From Verrucomicrobiia bacterium (GTDB lineage: Bacteria > Verrucomicrobiota > Verrucomicrobiia > Palsa-1439), in NCBI GenBank assembly GCA_022072455.1, contig JAJVHY010000020.1, positions 248,001-312,000 on the forward strand: DNA of 64,000 nt. The letters run 5' to 3'. A program made the translations under genes and the position numbers. The notes below the pieces were generated by a model that saw only the letters and a program-made list of their open reading frames with translations, did not search any database and was not told the DNA's origin. This document shows, piece after piece, positions 14,950 to 23,796 of the stretch; position 1 is the stretch's first letter, and each line of letters begins with the position of its first letter.

Positions 14950-16020
14950 TTATCCATTCACATTCGGATAGCTGCCGAGAATCTTCACAAACATCGTGTG
15001 CTTGGCGAGTTCACTCAACGCCTTCTTCACGCGCGCGTCGTCACAGTGGCCGGTGCAGTCCACGAAGAAGTAATACTCCCACGCCTTCTTCTTGCTCGGA
15101 CGCGATTCGATCTTGGTGAGGTTGATCTTGTGCCGCTTGAAGGTGGCGAGCGAATCGTGCAGCGCGCCGACGCGGTCTTGTGCGGCGAACATGATCGAGG
15201 TCTTGTCGTTACCAGTCCGCGCGGGATGCTTGCGGCCGATGACGAGAAACCGGGTCACGTTCTCGCTGGAGTCTTGAATATTCTCGTCGTGAATCGTCAG
15301 ACCATATTTTTCCGCGGCCAACGCACCGGCCAATGCACCGGCGTTCGGCTCCTGCTTCGCGATCTCGGCGGCGCGGGTGCTGGAGGAGACTTCCACCAGC
15401 TCGACGTGCGGCATGTTGACCTGCACCCATTGCCGGCATTGGGCGAAGACTTGCGCGATCGAGTAGAGCTTCTTGATCTGGTCACGCGGCCCGGCGGCCA
15501 TCAGGTTGTGGCGGATCGGCAGGAGAATCTGCGAACAGATTTTGAGTTCGCTGTCCACGAACATGTCGTACGTGTGCGTGACCGCGCCTTCAGTCGAATT
15601 TTCAATCGGCACGACGCCGTAATCGGCCCGGCCTTTGGCGACATCGGTGAACACGTCGGCAATGCTCGGCATCGGCTCGTACCGGACGCTCGCGCCGAAC
15701 TTGCGCACCGAAGCCGCGTGCGAGTAGGTCGCGACCGGCCCGAGAAACGCGATGATCAGCGGTTTCTCCAACGCCAACGCGCTCGACATCACTTCCCGGT
15801 AAATCGCGCGCAAAGATTCGTTGGTGATCGGACCGCTGTTCTGGCCGATTACGCGGTTGAAGACGGCCTCTTCCCGGTCCGGCGCGTAGATTTCACCGCC
15901 GGTCTGCTGCTTGAGTTTGCCGACTTCGAGGATGAGTTTGGTTCGGGCGTTGAGGAGTTTGACCAACTTGCTGTCGATGGCGTCGATCTGGGAGCGTAGT
16001 TTCGTGAGGTCAACTTTCAT
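14950..16020 (-). CDS. pheA: bifunctional chorismate mutase/prephenate dehydratase (P-protein)
   Basis: Protein of 356 residues with three parts: an AroQ chorismate mutase domain (1-80, LRSQIDAIDSKLVKLLNART), a prephenate dehydratase domain (about 90-270, IAFLGPVATYSHAA, VVPIENSTEGAV, NVTRFLVIG), and a C-terminal ACT domain with the Phe-binding ESRP motif (about 280-356). It converts chorismate to phenylpyruvate and should be feedback-inhibited by phenylalanine. The start overlaps the scpB stop by four bases. It is the last gene of the trpS-scpA-scpB-pheA run, and the ABC-3C island begins 26 bases beyond its stop. Confidence 0.95.
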   Translation of the reverse strand: MKVDLTKLRSQIDAIDSKLVKLLNARTKLILEVGKLKQQTGGEIYAPDREEAVFNRVIGQNSGPITNESLRAIYREVMSSALALEKPLIIAFLGPVATYSHAASVRKFGASVRYEPMPSIADVFTDVAKGRADYGVVPIENSTEGAVTHTYDMFVDSELKICSQILLPIRHNLMAAGPRDQIKKLYSIAQVFAQCRQWVQVNMPHVELVEVSSSTRAAEIAKQEPNAGALAGALAAEKYGLTIHDENIQDSSENVTRFLVIGRKHPARTGNDKTSIMFAAQDRVGALHDSLATFKRHKINLTKIESRPSKKKAWEYYFFVDCTGHCDDARVKKALSELAKHTMFVKILGSYPNVNG

Positions 16021-16877
16021 TTCTTGTCCTCGCCGTCTTCCGCCTCATCGTCATCGTCATCGTCATCATCATCTTCGTCATCTTCGTCGTACTCGTCCTC
16101 TTCCTCTTCGTCGTCCACCGCATCAGCGGTTTCGGTGGCCTCTTCGGTAGGTGCCGGCTCCTCTGACTTTGTTGCCGAAGCGTCAGTTTCGGATGTGGCG
16201 GGGGCTACCGGTGCCGGTTCGGCTGAAGCTGACACTGCAGCTGCAGGGGCCGGTTCGGCTGCGGGCGTTTCGACAATAGCCGCCTTTGCTTCCGCGGTCT
16301 TCAAAGCGGCAGCTTGGGCACGGAGTTCGGCGGATTTCGGCATGTCGTCAATATCGCGCAGGCCGAAATGTTCGAGGAACCGCTGCGTGGTGCCGTAGAG
16401 CAACGGCTTACCGGCTTGTTCGCTGCGGCCGGTGATCGTGATGAGATCGCGTTCGAGCAACGACTTGATGACGCCGTCCACTTCGACGCCACGGATGGCG
16501 GCAATGTCGGCGCGGGAGATCGGCTGCCGGAGCGCGATAATCGAGAGCGTTTCCAAGGCGGGCTGCGAGAGCCGGTGCGGTCGGGCTTCGTCGAGGAGTT
16601 TCTTGAGCCACGGGGCGTATTCAGCCCGGCTCATCAGTCGCCACCCACCGGCAATTTCGACGAGTTGGAAGCTATGCTGCTGCACGTCATACTCGATCTT
16701 GAGTTCCTCCAGGACAGCCACCAGTTGAGCTTCGCGGACATTGCGGAACGGCTCGGTGAGCCCCGGCGTTTCTTCGTCAATCGCATCGGCGAAGATTTGC
16801 CGGATTTCTTTGGAGGTCAGGGGCCGTTCGGCCGAGAACAACACGGCTTCGACAATTTTTTTGAGTTCCAGTGTCAT
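16017..16877 (-). CDS. scpB: segregation and condensation protein B with long acidic tail
   Basis: Kleisin-associated winged-helix protein of the SMC-ScpAB condensin. The core (about 1-185) shows AVLFSAERPLTSKEI, FQLVEIAGGWRLMSR and ALETLSIIALRQPISRADI, typical of ScpB. After that comes a low-complexity tail: about 45 Ala/Pro/Glu-rich residues followed by an almost uninterrupted Asp/Glu stretch (encoded at 16,030-16,125). Total length is 286 residues against about 200 for many homologues, so the tail is the excess. It overlaps both scpA and pheA by four bases. Confidence 0.93.
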   Translation of the reverse strand: MTLELKKIVEAVLFSAERPLTSKEIRQIFADAIDEETPGLTEPFRNVREAQLVAVLEELKIEYDVQQHSFQLVEIAGGWRLMSRAEYAPWLKKLLDEARPHRLSQPALETLSIIALRQPISRADIAAIRGVEVDGVIKSLLERDLITITGRSEQAGKPLLYGTTQRFLEHFGLRDIDDMPKSAELRAQAAALKTAEAKAAIVETPAAEPAPAAAVSASAEPAPVAPATSETDASATKSEEPAPTEEATETADAVDDEEEEDEYDEDDEDDDDDDDDDEAEDGEDKK

Positions 16878-17602
16878 GCGATCTTGATTACGTGAATTTC
16901 TGCGAACGCTTCGGGTTGCTGGACCTTCAACCGCTTCAAGCGGATCAATTCCAGCAAGGCCAGAAAGGTGACAACGACTTCGGTTCGGGACTGCGCCTGA
17001 GCGAACAAATCATTGAAAATCATCTCGGACTTGTCGCGGAGAGTATAGAGGATTTCCTCGATTTTGTCGCTGACGGTGAATTTCTCTTCGAGAATCTCGC
17101 GGAAGTCTTCGCGCTCGGCGGCTTTCTTGAGAACGGTGTTGAACGCGTTGATCAGGTCAAAAATACTGACCTCGGCCAGTGCCTGCAGTTTGCCAGCCGG
17201 CGCATCAATTTCGGCGCCGGCGCGCGGGAACAGGTTCGCCTGGTGTTCCTCGCGTTTGCCGAGCTGCAAGGCGGCGTCCTTGAATTTCTTATACTCCACC
17301 AGCTGTCGAATCAGTTCCCAGCGCGGGTCTTCCCCGACTTCCTCCTCGCTGTCGGCGACCTGCTGGTCCACCGGCAGGAGCATGCGGCTCTTGATGTACA
17401 TGAGCGTGGCCGCCATCACGAGGAACTCACCCGCGACTTCGAGATTCAAAAGCTTCATCAACGACAAGTACTCCATGTACTGGTTCGTGATGCGCTCGAT
17501 GGGAATATCGTAGATGTCGACCTCTTCCTTTTTGATGAGGTAGAGCAACAGATCGAGCGGCCCCTCGAAGACCTCTAACTTGACTTTGTAATCAGCTTCC
17601 AC
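16874..17602 (-). CDS. scpA: segregation and condensation protein A
   Basis: Kleisin subunit bridging the SMC heads in chromosome condensation. It shows DYKVKLEVFEGPLDLLLYLI, KKEEVDIYDIPIERIT, YLEFL-like YMEYLSLMKL and a C-terminal winged-helix (VVTFLALLELIRLKRLKVQQ). I prefer the GTG at 17,600-17,602, which gives MEADYKVKL; a TTG at 17,617 would add five residues and overlap the trpS stop. The gene is translationally coupled to scpB (16,874-16,877 overlap). Confidence 0.93.
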   Translation of the reverse strand: MEADYKVKLEVFEGPLDLLLYLIKKEEVDIYDIPIERITNQYMEYLSLMKLLNLEVAGEFLVMAATLMYIKSRMLLPVDQQVADSEEEVGEDPRWELIRQLVEYKKFKDAALQLGKREEHQANLFPRAGAEIDAPAGKLQALAEVSIFDLINAFNTVLKKAAEREDFREILEEKFTVSDKIEEILYTLRDKSEMIFNDLFAQAQSRTEVVVTFLALLELIRLKRLKVQQPEAFAEIHVIKIA

Positions 17603-17603
17603 G

Positions 17604-18560
17604 TCAACGCAACCCAACCGCCTCGCGGACCTTCTTCATGGTCACATCCACCACCGCATTCGCCCGCAGCGCACCGTCGCGCAAGACTTGTTCGACGTAA
17701 TCGCGGTTCTGCGCCAGTTCCGCCCGCTTCTGCCGGTATGGCGCGAAATACTCCAGCAGTGCCGCCAGCAATTCCTTCTTCGCCTCACCGTAGCCATAGC
17801 CACCGGCGGCGAGCTTGGCTTCGACTTCTTGCGCCTTAGCTGGGGCGAACACTTTCAGAAATTGGAGCGGGATGTTCTTATCCAAATCCTTCTTTGGCGC
17901 TTCGACCGGCTGGGAATCCGTGACGATTCCCATCACCTTTTTCTTGGTGGAGTCACCGAAAATTTCAATCGTATTGCCATAACTCTTGGACATCTTGCGT
18001 CCGTCTGTGCCCGGCAACGTCGCGACCTCCGCCTTGATTACCGCCTCCGGTATGACAAACACTTCGCCGAATTGCCGGTTGAATGCACTGGCGATGTCGC
18101 GCGTGATTTCGATGTGTTGCTTCTGATCTTTGCCGACCGGCACGCGTTCACCTTGCACGATTAAAATATCAGCCGCTTGCAAGACCGGGTACGTGAACAA
18201 GCCGACGTTCGGCTTCAAACCGGCCGCGAGCTTGTCCTTGTAGCTCACCGCATTTTCCAACATCGGCATCGGCGTGACACATGCCAGAATCCAAGCCAGT
18301 TCCGTCACCTGCGGCACATCGGATTGCCGGTAGAAGACTGTTTGCTTCGGATCGAGACCGCACGCCAGAAAATCCAGCGCCACATCAAGCACATTCGCGC
18401 GCAACTCAGCGGCATCCGACACCGACGTAAGCGAATGATAGTCCGCGATGAAATAGAACGCGTTTCCCTTTTGCGCCAATTCCAACGCCGGCCGCATCAT
18501 GCCGAAATAGTTGCCGATGTGCAGTTTTCCGCTCGGCTGAATACCCGATAAAATCCTCAT
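17604..18560 (-). CDS. trpS: tryptophanyl-tRNA synthetase
   Basis: Class I aminoacyl-tRNA synthetase charging tRNA-Trp; about 318 residues, normal length. The HIGH-type motif is KLHIGNYFG near residue 15, and KMSKS appears in DGRKMSKSYGN. The conserved GDQ-like loop appears as VPVGKDQKQHIEITRDIA. The ATG at 18,558-18,560 (MRILSGIQPSG) is the natural start. TTTTGACA lies six bases upstream of it and could be part of a regulatory box. The gene precedes scpA by one base. Confidence 0.96.
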   Translation of the reverse strand: MRILSGIQPSGKLHIGNYFGMMRPALELAQKGNAFYFIADYHSLTSVSDAAELRANVLDVALDFLACGLDPKQTVFYRQSDVPQVTELAWILACVTPMPMLENAVSYKDKLAAGLKPNVGLFTYPVLQAADILIVQGERVPVGKDQKQHIEITRDIASAFNRQFGEVFVIPEAVIKAEVATLPGTDGRKMSKSYGNTIEIFGDSTKKKVMGIVTDSQPVEAPKKDLDKNIPLQFLKVFAPAKAQEVEAKLAAGGYGYGEAKKELLAALLEYFAPYRQKRAELAQNRDYVEQVLRDGALRANAVVDVTMKKVREAVGLR

Positions 18561-18607
18561 GGAAGTTGTCAAAATAGTGAAGCCGGTACGCTCTTGCGAG
18601 GAAATAA

Positions 18608-19513
18608 TCAGCCGGCCAGCCGCAACGCGCCGGCCACTGTCTCGCGACGCAAAACCCGGACAGTTGAGCCGGGAAGCATCGTGCGAATGCGGTTGCTGAC
18701 CAGAATGGCGAATTTCCGGTGATGCCGCAAAACGCCACCGGCCAGGACAATCTGTAGCGGCGCTTTATGAGCGCCGTGATCGGTGTCACGGACACGGCGA
18801 CGGTCAGAGACCGCCGCTACAGAACCAGCCAGCCCGAGCTTGAGCGCGACGGCATGGCAATCTTGCGCCAGAAACGAAGCCCCTTGCAGCATCAAGCCGG
18901 CATCGTGATCAATAAATTCAGCGGCAAGTTGGGCTACATCATCTTTCCCGGCTTGGTGAATCCAGTCCACGAGTTGTTCCATGGAAGTCAAACCGAGGCG
19001 GCGCAGAACCGGCTCATGCGCGCGGCCATGCCGGTCAAATTCGCGAATCGCCGCCCGCAACCCGGTAATCCCAATCCAATACCCACTCCCGTGATCGCCC
19101 AACAAATGCCCCCAGCCGCCAGCTCGCGCCACCTGCCCGGCCGCGTTCCGTCCGACGACAACCGAGCCGGTGCCGCTGAGGACATAGATCCCGGGCTTGG
19201 TCAGTCCAAAGGCTGTGGCCAGACCGGAATCGAGGTCGTTGCCGACGTAGATGTTCTCCGCTTTCGGCCAAGCTTGCCGGGCCACGCGGAGGATTCGTTG
19301 CCGGTCGGTTTCGGTCCGACAACCGGCCAGACACACGGCGGCCCGGCTGGGTTTGAATTGCCGGAGTATTTGGCGGATTTGCCGGTCGGTCGAGAGTTTA
19401 AGGTTGAGCGGGCCAAATTGCCGGCGCTCGCCGCGGGATGTGAGGGCAACGGTTTTCGTTCCGCCGCCCTCAATTCCCAAAGTGTAAGCTGCCGCTTCCC
19501 CACCCGTTTTCAC
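18608..19513 (-). CDS. BadF/BadG-type ATPase, N-acetylglucosamine-kinase-like, with an in-frame palindromic insert
   Basis: ASKHA-fold kinase of 301 residues. The phosphate-binding motif GIEGGGTKT is near residue 13, with YVLSGTGSVVVGRN, GGWGHLLGDHGSGYWIG and a second adenosine-type motif IVLAGGVLRH. Members phosphorylate amino sugars such as GlcNAc, or act as 2-hydroxyacyl-CoA dehydratase activators; the small size fits a sugar kinase. Residues about 231-254 are encoded by a palindromic repeat (18,752-18,822) and look unlike the family (VSDRRRVRDTDHGAHKAP). The insert lies just before the second ATP-binding motif and keeps the frame. The start is GTG at 19,511-19,513, 18 bases after the hybrid kinase stop. 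Confidence 0.85.
   Translation of the reverse strand: MKTGGEAAAYTLGIEGGGTKTVALTSRGERRQFGPLNLKLSTDRQIRQILRQFKPSRAAVCLAGCRTETDRQRILRVARQAWPKAENIYVGNDLDSGLATAFGLTKPGIYVLSGTGSVVVGRNAAGQVARAGGWGHLLGDHGSGYWIGITGLRAAIREFDRHGRAHEPVLRRLGLTSMEQLVDWIHQAGKDDVAQLAAEFIDHDAGLMLQGASFLAQDCHAVALKLGLAGSVAAVSDRRRVRDTDHGAHKAPLQIVLAGGVLRHHRKFAILVSNRIRTMLPGSTVRVLRRETVAGALRLAG
18752..18822. repeat. GTAG-type palindromic element inserted in frame in a coding sequence
   Basis: The ends CTGTAGCGGCG (18,752-18,762) and CGCCGCTACAG (18,812-18,822) are exact reverse complements. Inside are smaller hairpins: GGCGCT-TTATG-AGCGCC (18,759-18,775), GTGTC-ACG-GACAC, and CGGTC-AGA-GACCG (18,801-18,813). It is translated as part of the sugar-kinase-like protein, which resembles the situation of Rickettsia palindromic elements. 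Confidence 0.8.
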
Positions 19514-19531
19514 GGGCGGCAGCTTACAAAG

Positions 19532-20758
19532 CTACGGGTTGACCGGCAAGTAAACGCTGAAGGTCGTGCCGTGGCCGAGCCGACTTTCGACGCCGATCGC
19601 ACCGTCATACTTCGCGATCAATTCGGTGATGATGGCGAGGCCGAGGCCGTTGCCGTTGGATTTGGTGGTGAAAAACGGTTCGAAGATGCGCGCAATGGTT
19701 TCCGGCGGGATGCCCGCACCGGTATCGGTGACCGTGAATCGCACGTGCGGGCGGGCCGGATCGAATTTTTCAGCGCGGAACCCGCATGGCTCGGTGACCG
19801 CTTGGATTTGCTCGCAGCCCAACGTCAATTGGCCCATTCCATTCATCGCGTGGAGGGCATTGACGCAGAGGTTGATGAGAATCTGGATGAATTCCGCGCC
19901 ATGCACGTCGGCCGTCAAGGCGAGGTTTGGAACGCGGACTTCAATATCGCAACCTTTGTTGGCCGGGTGGGCTTTGACGAGGGCAGCGGTGTCTTCAAGC
20001 AGTTTGATCGCGAGCGTGCGTTCGACGACGCGCTGCTTGGTCCGCGCAAAATTGAGGAAGCGCTGGGCGATGTCTTTGCAGCGCTCGACTTCGCGCTGAA
20101 TCGTGGCCAGCCGGAGCTGCACACTCTGCGTCGTGGTTTGGCCGACGGTGCCGATGTCGGCAAGGTCGCGCCCCAGCAAATACGTGTAGCCGGCAATGAT
20201 GGAAAGCGGGTTGTTGATTTCATGGACGACACCGGCCGAGAGAACGCTGGCGGTCACGGCCCGGTTGCTGTCGGCCAGATCGCGAGTCAATTCCTCATTC
20301 ATCTTTTGCAGGGCCTTGAGCGTTTCAGCCGACGCGGCTTTGCTCTTGCGGCGGGCCATACACTTTTCGAGCAGCTCGCGGACGGCAAAGACGTCGAACG
20401 GCTTGTTCAAGTAATCAGCGGCGCCATAGCGGACAGCGGCCCGGGCGGTTTCGACCGTCTCGTAGCCGGTCAGCATCACGCACTCGATGTTCGGGTCCAT
20501 TTCCTTGAGGGCGCGCAAGACTTCCACGCCGGAGATGTCCGGCATCTTGATATCCAGAATGGCGGCGTCCACTGGATTGTTTTTGGCGTACTCAATCCCA
20601 TCGCGGCCACAGGTGGCGACCGCACAGTTGTACCGGTTCTTGAAGACGATGCGCAACGATTCGCGCGGCCCCGCTTCGTCGTCCACGATCAGCAAGGTCG
20701 GTTTCACTTCGGCCGGTGCGGCCGACTCGGGAATGGCGATCGAGTCGTTGATTGTCAT
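19532..20758 (-). CDS. hybrid response regulator-histidine kinase
   Basis: Cytoplasmic protein of about 408 residues with an N-terminal receiver domain (TLLIVDDEAG, phosphoacceptor Asp in AAILDIKMPD, Lys in YLNKPFD), a short coiled linker, a HisKA domain (SAGVVHEINNPLSIIAGYT) and HATPase_c (NLCVNALHAM, DTGAGIPPE, GNGLGLAI, GHGTTFSVYLP). There is no DNA-binding output, so it probably passes phosphate to another regulator, such as the NtrC-type protein at 22,177-23,751. The ATG at 20,756-20,758 is preferred over an upstream start that would run into the FadL gene. It follows the FadL gene by 14 bases, so it is likely in that operon and under the sigma-54 promoter. Confidence 0.9.
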   Translation of the reverse strand: MTINDSIAIPESAAPAEVKPTLLIVDDEAGPRESLRIVFKNRYNCAVATCGRDGIEYAKNNPVDAAILDIKMPDISGVEVLRALKEMDPNIECVMLTGYETVETARAAVRYGAADYLNKPFDVFAVRELLEKCMARRKSKAASAETLKALQKMNEELTRDLADSNRAVTASVLSAGVVHEINNPLSIIAGYTYLLGRDLADIGTVGQTTTQSVQLRLATIQREVERCKDIAQRFLNFARTKQRVVERTLAIKLLEDTAALVKAHPANKGCDIEVRVPNLALTADVHGAEFIQILINLCVNALHAMNGMGQLTLGCEQIQAVTEPCGFRAEKFDPARPHVRFTVTDTGAGIPPETIARIFEPFFTTKSNGNGLGLAIITELIAKYDGAIGVESRLGHGTTFSVYLPVNP

Positions 20759-20772
20759 TTCGGTGCCGGTGT

Positions 20773-22017
20773 TTAGAACCGCAATGTGCTGGTAAGCATG
20801 ATGCCGTGCCCCTGGCTCTTCCACTTGCCGTCGAGATCACCCTGCCCATCGAAATTCGTGTCCGCCGAATTCCGGACAGTGCGATCGGTGGACAAACTGT
20901 ACTGATAGGTCAGATCAACGCCGAAGTGTTTCAACGTGAACCCCACGCCGGCACTCAAGACATGCCGGTCGGAGTCGGGTTGCGCGGGCGAGAAGGTGCT
21001 GTTCGGCACGGTGTTTTCCGAAAAAATGTAACCGGCCCGCAACGCCCACTTGTCATTGAGGGTGTACTGAGCGCCGAATTCGTAGAAGAAACTGCTCATC
21101 CAATTAAACGGGATCCGGGAACTCGGATCCGTGGCAAACGCGGGATTATTCGAATGCAATCGCACCGTGTTGAGCGAATCCCAATCCGTCCACTCGACGT
21201 CCACTTCGAGTTTCAACTTCGGCGTCGGGCGAAATGCATAGCCCATGGCGACGGACTGCGGGAACTGGATTTCCGCCGTGGCCGGACTGCGCCCGTAAAC
21301 ACCCAGCGGATCGTTTTTCACCACGGCATGCCCGTGAAAATCAATGGCAAACGGACTGCGATACACCACGCCGACCTGGTGCTGGTCGTTGATTTTCCAC
21401 ATCGCACCGAGGGTCGCGCCGAATGCCTGCCCATCGCCCTCGAACTTGAATTTGCCGTCCGGCACTAACGGGCTGACCAAAATCGAAAATGGCACCAGCC
21501 GGTTTTGATACGTGCTGCCGTCATAGAAATTAAAGGCCGCGCCAAATGAAAACTGGTCGCAAAACTTGTACGCGACCGCCAGCGCATAATTCTGTACCGT
21601 CAACCCGGTTTCCGTCAGCAGATACCGGAACGTGCCCTTCTTGCCGTAATCAATGTCATTCCCAAATGGCACATACGTTCCGAGCCCAACCGTCCAATTT
21701 TCAGTGCCCAGTCCACTCGCGCCGAACGCATGCATCGAGTACACTGGATCGTTGACGCCTTCCGTGCCGGCCCCCTGAAACTCAATGTCCCGCGTGCTCA
21801 AATACCCGCCGCTGCTGCCTTCCGTCCCGCGAATCTGGGCCAACCCGGCGGGATTATAATAAATCGCCGACGCATCATCGGCTTGCGCGACAAACGCTTC
21901 CCCCTGCGCAGTGGCACGCGCACTCTGATCCGGGTTGCGGAACCCAAGCGCAAAAACGCTTGTCCCGAAAGTCGTTAACAAGGCACATCCGACAAGGCTG
22001 GTTCTGAAGCTGTTCAT
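20773..22017 (-). CDS. FadL/OmpP1-family outer-membrane transport protein
   Basis: Outer-membrane beta-barrel of the FadL (TodX/OmpP1) family, which takes up long-chain fatty acids or other hydrophobic compounds. It has 414 residues with signal peptide MNSFRTSLVGCALLTTFGT ending near SVFA. The conserved N-terminal hatch follows: GFRNPDQSARATAQGEAFVA and DDASAIYYNPAGLAQI. It ends with alternating strands and a terminal Phe (MLTSTLRF), as in outer-membrane porins. The ATG at 22,015-22,017 has a Shine-Dalgarno AGGAG. A sigma-54 promoter match lies 34 bases upstream of the start. The nearby ketoacyl synthase suggests a lipid theme. Confidence 0.93.
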   Translation of the reverse strand: MNSFRTSLVGCALLTTFGTSVFALGFRNPDQSARATAQGEAFVAQADDASAIYYNPAGLAQIRGTEGSSGGYLSTRDIEFQGAGTEGVNDPVYSMHAFGASGLGTENWTVGLGTYVPFGNDIDYGKKGTFRYLLTETGLTVQNYALAVAYKFCDQFSFGAAFNFYDGSTYQNRLVPFSILVSPLVPDGKFKFEGDGQAFGATLGAMWKINDQHQVGVVYRSPFAIDFHGHAVVKNDPLGVYGRSPATAEIQFPQSVAMGYAFRPTPKLKLEVDVEWTDWDSLNTVRLHSNNPAFATDPSSRIPFNWMSSFFYEFGAQYTLNDKWALRAGYIFSENTVPNSTFSPAQPDSDRHVLSAGVGFTLKHFGVDLTYQYSLSTDRTVRNSADTNFDGQGDLDGKWKSQGHGIMLTSTLRF

Positions 22018-22050
22018 AACGATGCAGTCTCCTGATTTAAGAATGTAATT

Positions 22051-22066
22051 AGCACTGCATGTGCCA
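22051..22066 (-). promoter_or_regulatory. putative sigma-54 (-24/-12) promoter of the FadL gene
   Basis: The minus strand reads TGGCACATGCAGTGCT. The invariant GG and GC are separated by 10 bases, as in the consensus TGGCACG-N4-TTGC, and TGGCAC matches fully. Transcription would start about 24 bases before the ATG at 22,017. A sigma-54 activator is encoded next door (22,177-23,751), which makes the match more credible. Confidence 0.6.
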
Positions 22067-22092
22067 CAGCCCCCGCCCTCACCGGTAACGCA

Positions 22093-22133
22093 ACGGCCCG
22101 AACAGGAATGTCGCAGCATCCCTGCCGGGCCGT
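22093..22133. promoter_or_regulatory. 41-bp dyad: enhancer-binding site or terminator
   Basis: ACGGCCCG (22,093-22,100) pairs with CGGGCCGT (22,126-22,133), and CAGG/CCTG pair just inside. The dyad lies between the sigma-54 activator gene and the FadL promoter, 27 bases upstream of the -24 element. It could be an upstream activator site or a terminator of the activator gene. There is no U-tract on the minus strand, which slightly favours a binding site. Confidence 0.4.
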
Positions 22134-22176
22134 CAGAACCGTGCAAAAATGAACAGCTACCGCCAACTTTTGTACA

Positions 22177-23751
22177 TCATAACCCAGCCGACGAATCGGG
22201 CACAGGTGTCGCTGGGCGCTTGTCCTCAGTCGCTTCCGCAACTGCCGCCGTAACCGGCCCACTCGCCGTCACTGCGGGCGCAGCTACCTCCGGATCATCA
22301 CCCCACGGGTGAATGCCGAGCTTGTCCATCTTATAGCGCAGCATCCGTCGTGTGATGTTGAGGGTACGCGCGGCTTCGGTAATGACCCCGTCCGTGCGGC
22401 GCAACGCCTCCTCAATCGCGCGCCGTTCGATGTCATCCGTTAACTTCGGCAAGTCCAACCGGCCATTTTGGAATTCCAACCGCTCACCCAGATCCGTCCC
22501 GCGCGTCGGCGTCAAACCAGACGCCAACACAAACGCGGGCTGCGACACCGTTGCCGGCGCGGGAGCGGCGGCTTCGGCTTGCGAAATCACGAACGGCAGA
22601 TGATTCACATCCACCACCGGATCATCACACGTGACCAATAACCGCTCAATCGCATGCTGCAACTCCCGCACGTTACCGGGCCACGGATAATTCACGAGCA
22701 TCTCCAACGCCGCCGGCGTCAGCTCCGGCACCGTCCGGTTCAAATCCTTGGCAAACCGCTCATTGAAATACCGCACCAACGCCGCGATATCCTCCCGCCG
22801 CTCGCGCAACGACGGCAACAAGATCGGCACCACATTGATCCGGTAAAACAGATCCTCCCGGAAACTGCCGCGCTTCACTTCCTGCTCGAGATTCCGGTTC
22901 GTCGCGCAGACCAACCGCACATTGATATGAATCGTCTCCTGCCCGCCGACGCGTCGAATTTCGCGCTCCTGAATCGCGCGCAACAACTTCGTCTGCGTCC
23001 CGACCGGCATCTCCCCGATTTCGTCCAGGAACAACGTTCCGCCGCTCGCGGCCTCGAACATGCCGATCCGCCGCTGGAACGCGCCGGTAAACGATCCCTT
23101 CTCGTGACCGAACAATTCGCTTTCGAGCAATTCGCCCGGGATCGCCGCGCAATGCACCGGCACGAACGGCTGCTCCTTGCGCAGACTGTTGAAATGCAGC
23201 GCCCGCGCCACCAACTCTTTCCCCGTCCCCGTCTCGCCGGTGATCAACACCGTCGTCTCCGTATCCTTGAGGCGCCGGATCAACTCGTAGACGCGCTGCA
23301 TGGCCGGCCCATTGCCAATGATATTGTCAAACTTGGGTGGCGGGGCCGTCACCGCCGGCCGCACCAGCACCTGCTGACGCTCGGCGCGCTCCTTGATGAC
23401 GCGCTCGACGACCAACCGAATTTCCTGCACGTCGAACGGCTTGTTCAGATAATCGGCCGCGCCCATCTTCATCGCCTGCACGGCGGGACGCGCCTCGGTA
23501 ATCGCGGTAATCATGACGACCGGCGTGCCCGGCGCCACTTCCGGCACCTTCCCCAGCACGTCGAGGCCGGACATGTCCGGCATCTTCATGTCCAACAGCA
23601 CGACATCAAACGGCCCCTCCCCCCGCAACGCCGCCAACCCCGTCGTGCCCGTCTCCTTCAACGTCAAGTCATACCGGTCCTTCAAAATGAACCGCAACGA
23701 CTCGCGCGGACTTTCCTCGTCATCAATAATTAGAATTCTGGCTTTCGCCAT
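22177..23751 (-). CDS. NtrC-family sigma-54-dependent response regulator
   Basis: Response regulator of 524 residues: receiver domain (1-120; [11 protein letters not shown], Asp in [17 protein letters not shown]), AAA+ sigma-54 activator domain (about 145-375; Walker A GETGTGKE, the sigma-54-contacting loop as [25 protein letters not shown]) and a Fis-type HTH ([20 protein letters not shown]). After the HTH comes an unusual Ala/Pro/Thr-rich tail of about 45 residues. Shine-Dalgarno AAGGAGG precedes the ATG. The upstream gene encodes a histidine kinase (45 bases away), its likely partner. The likely target is the sigma-54 promoter of the adjacent FadL gene, an inference from position. Confidence 0.95.
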   Translation of the reverse strand: MAKARILIIDDEESPRESLRFILKDRYDLTLKETGTTGLAALRGEGPFDVVLLDMKMPDMSGLDVLGKVPEVAPGTPVVMITAITEARPAVQAMKMGAADYLNKPFDVQEIRLVVERVIKERAERQQVLVRPAVTAPPPKFDNIIGNGPAMQRVYELIRRLKDTETTVLITGETGTGKELVARALHFNSLRKEQPFVPVHCAAIPGELLESELFGHEKGSFTGAFQRRIGMFEAASGGTLFLDEIGEMPVGTQTKLLRAIQEREIRRVGGQETIHINVRLVCATNRNLEQEVKRGSFREDLFYRINVVPILLPSLRERREDIAALVRYFNERFAKDLNRTVPELTPAALEMLVNYPWPGNVRELQHAIERLLVTCDDPVVDVNHLPFVISQAEAAAPAPATVSQPAFVLASGLTPTRGTDLGERLEFQNGRLDLPKLTDDIERRAIEEALRRTDGVITEAARTLNITRRMLRYKMDKLGIHPWGDDPEVAAPAVTASGPVTAAVAEATEDKRPATPVPDSSAGL

Positions 23752-23796
23752 GATACCGCCTCCTTGTTAATCTCCACCAACTCTTCGTACCGGCCG

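Noticed and set aside
18767-20776. A 669-codon plus-strand open frame opposite the kinase and hybrid-kinase genes
   Set aside because: It is antisense to two genes with clear domains; long antisense frames arise from the GC-rich codon bias. Its translation shows no recognisable family.
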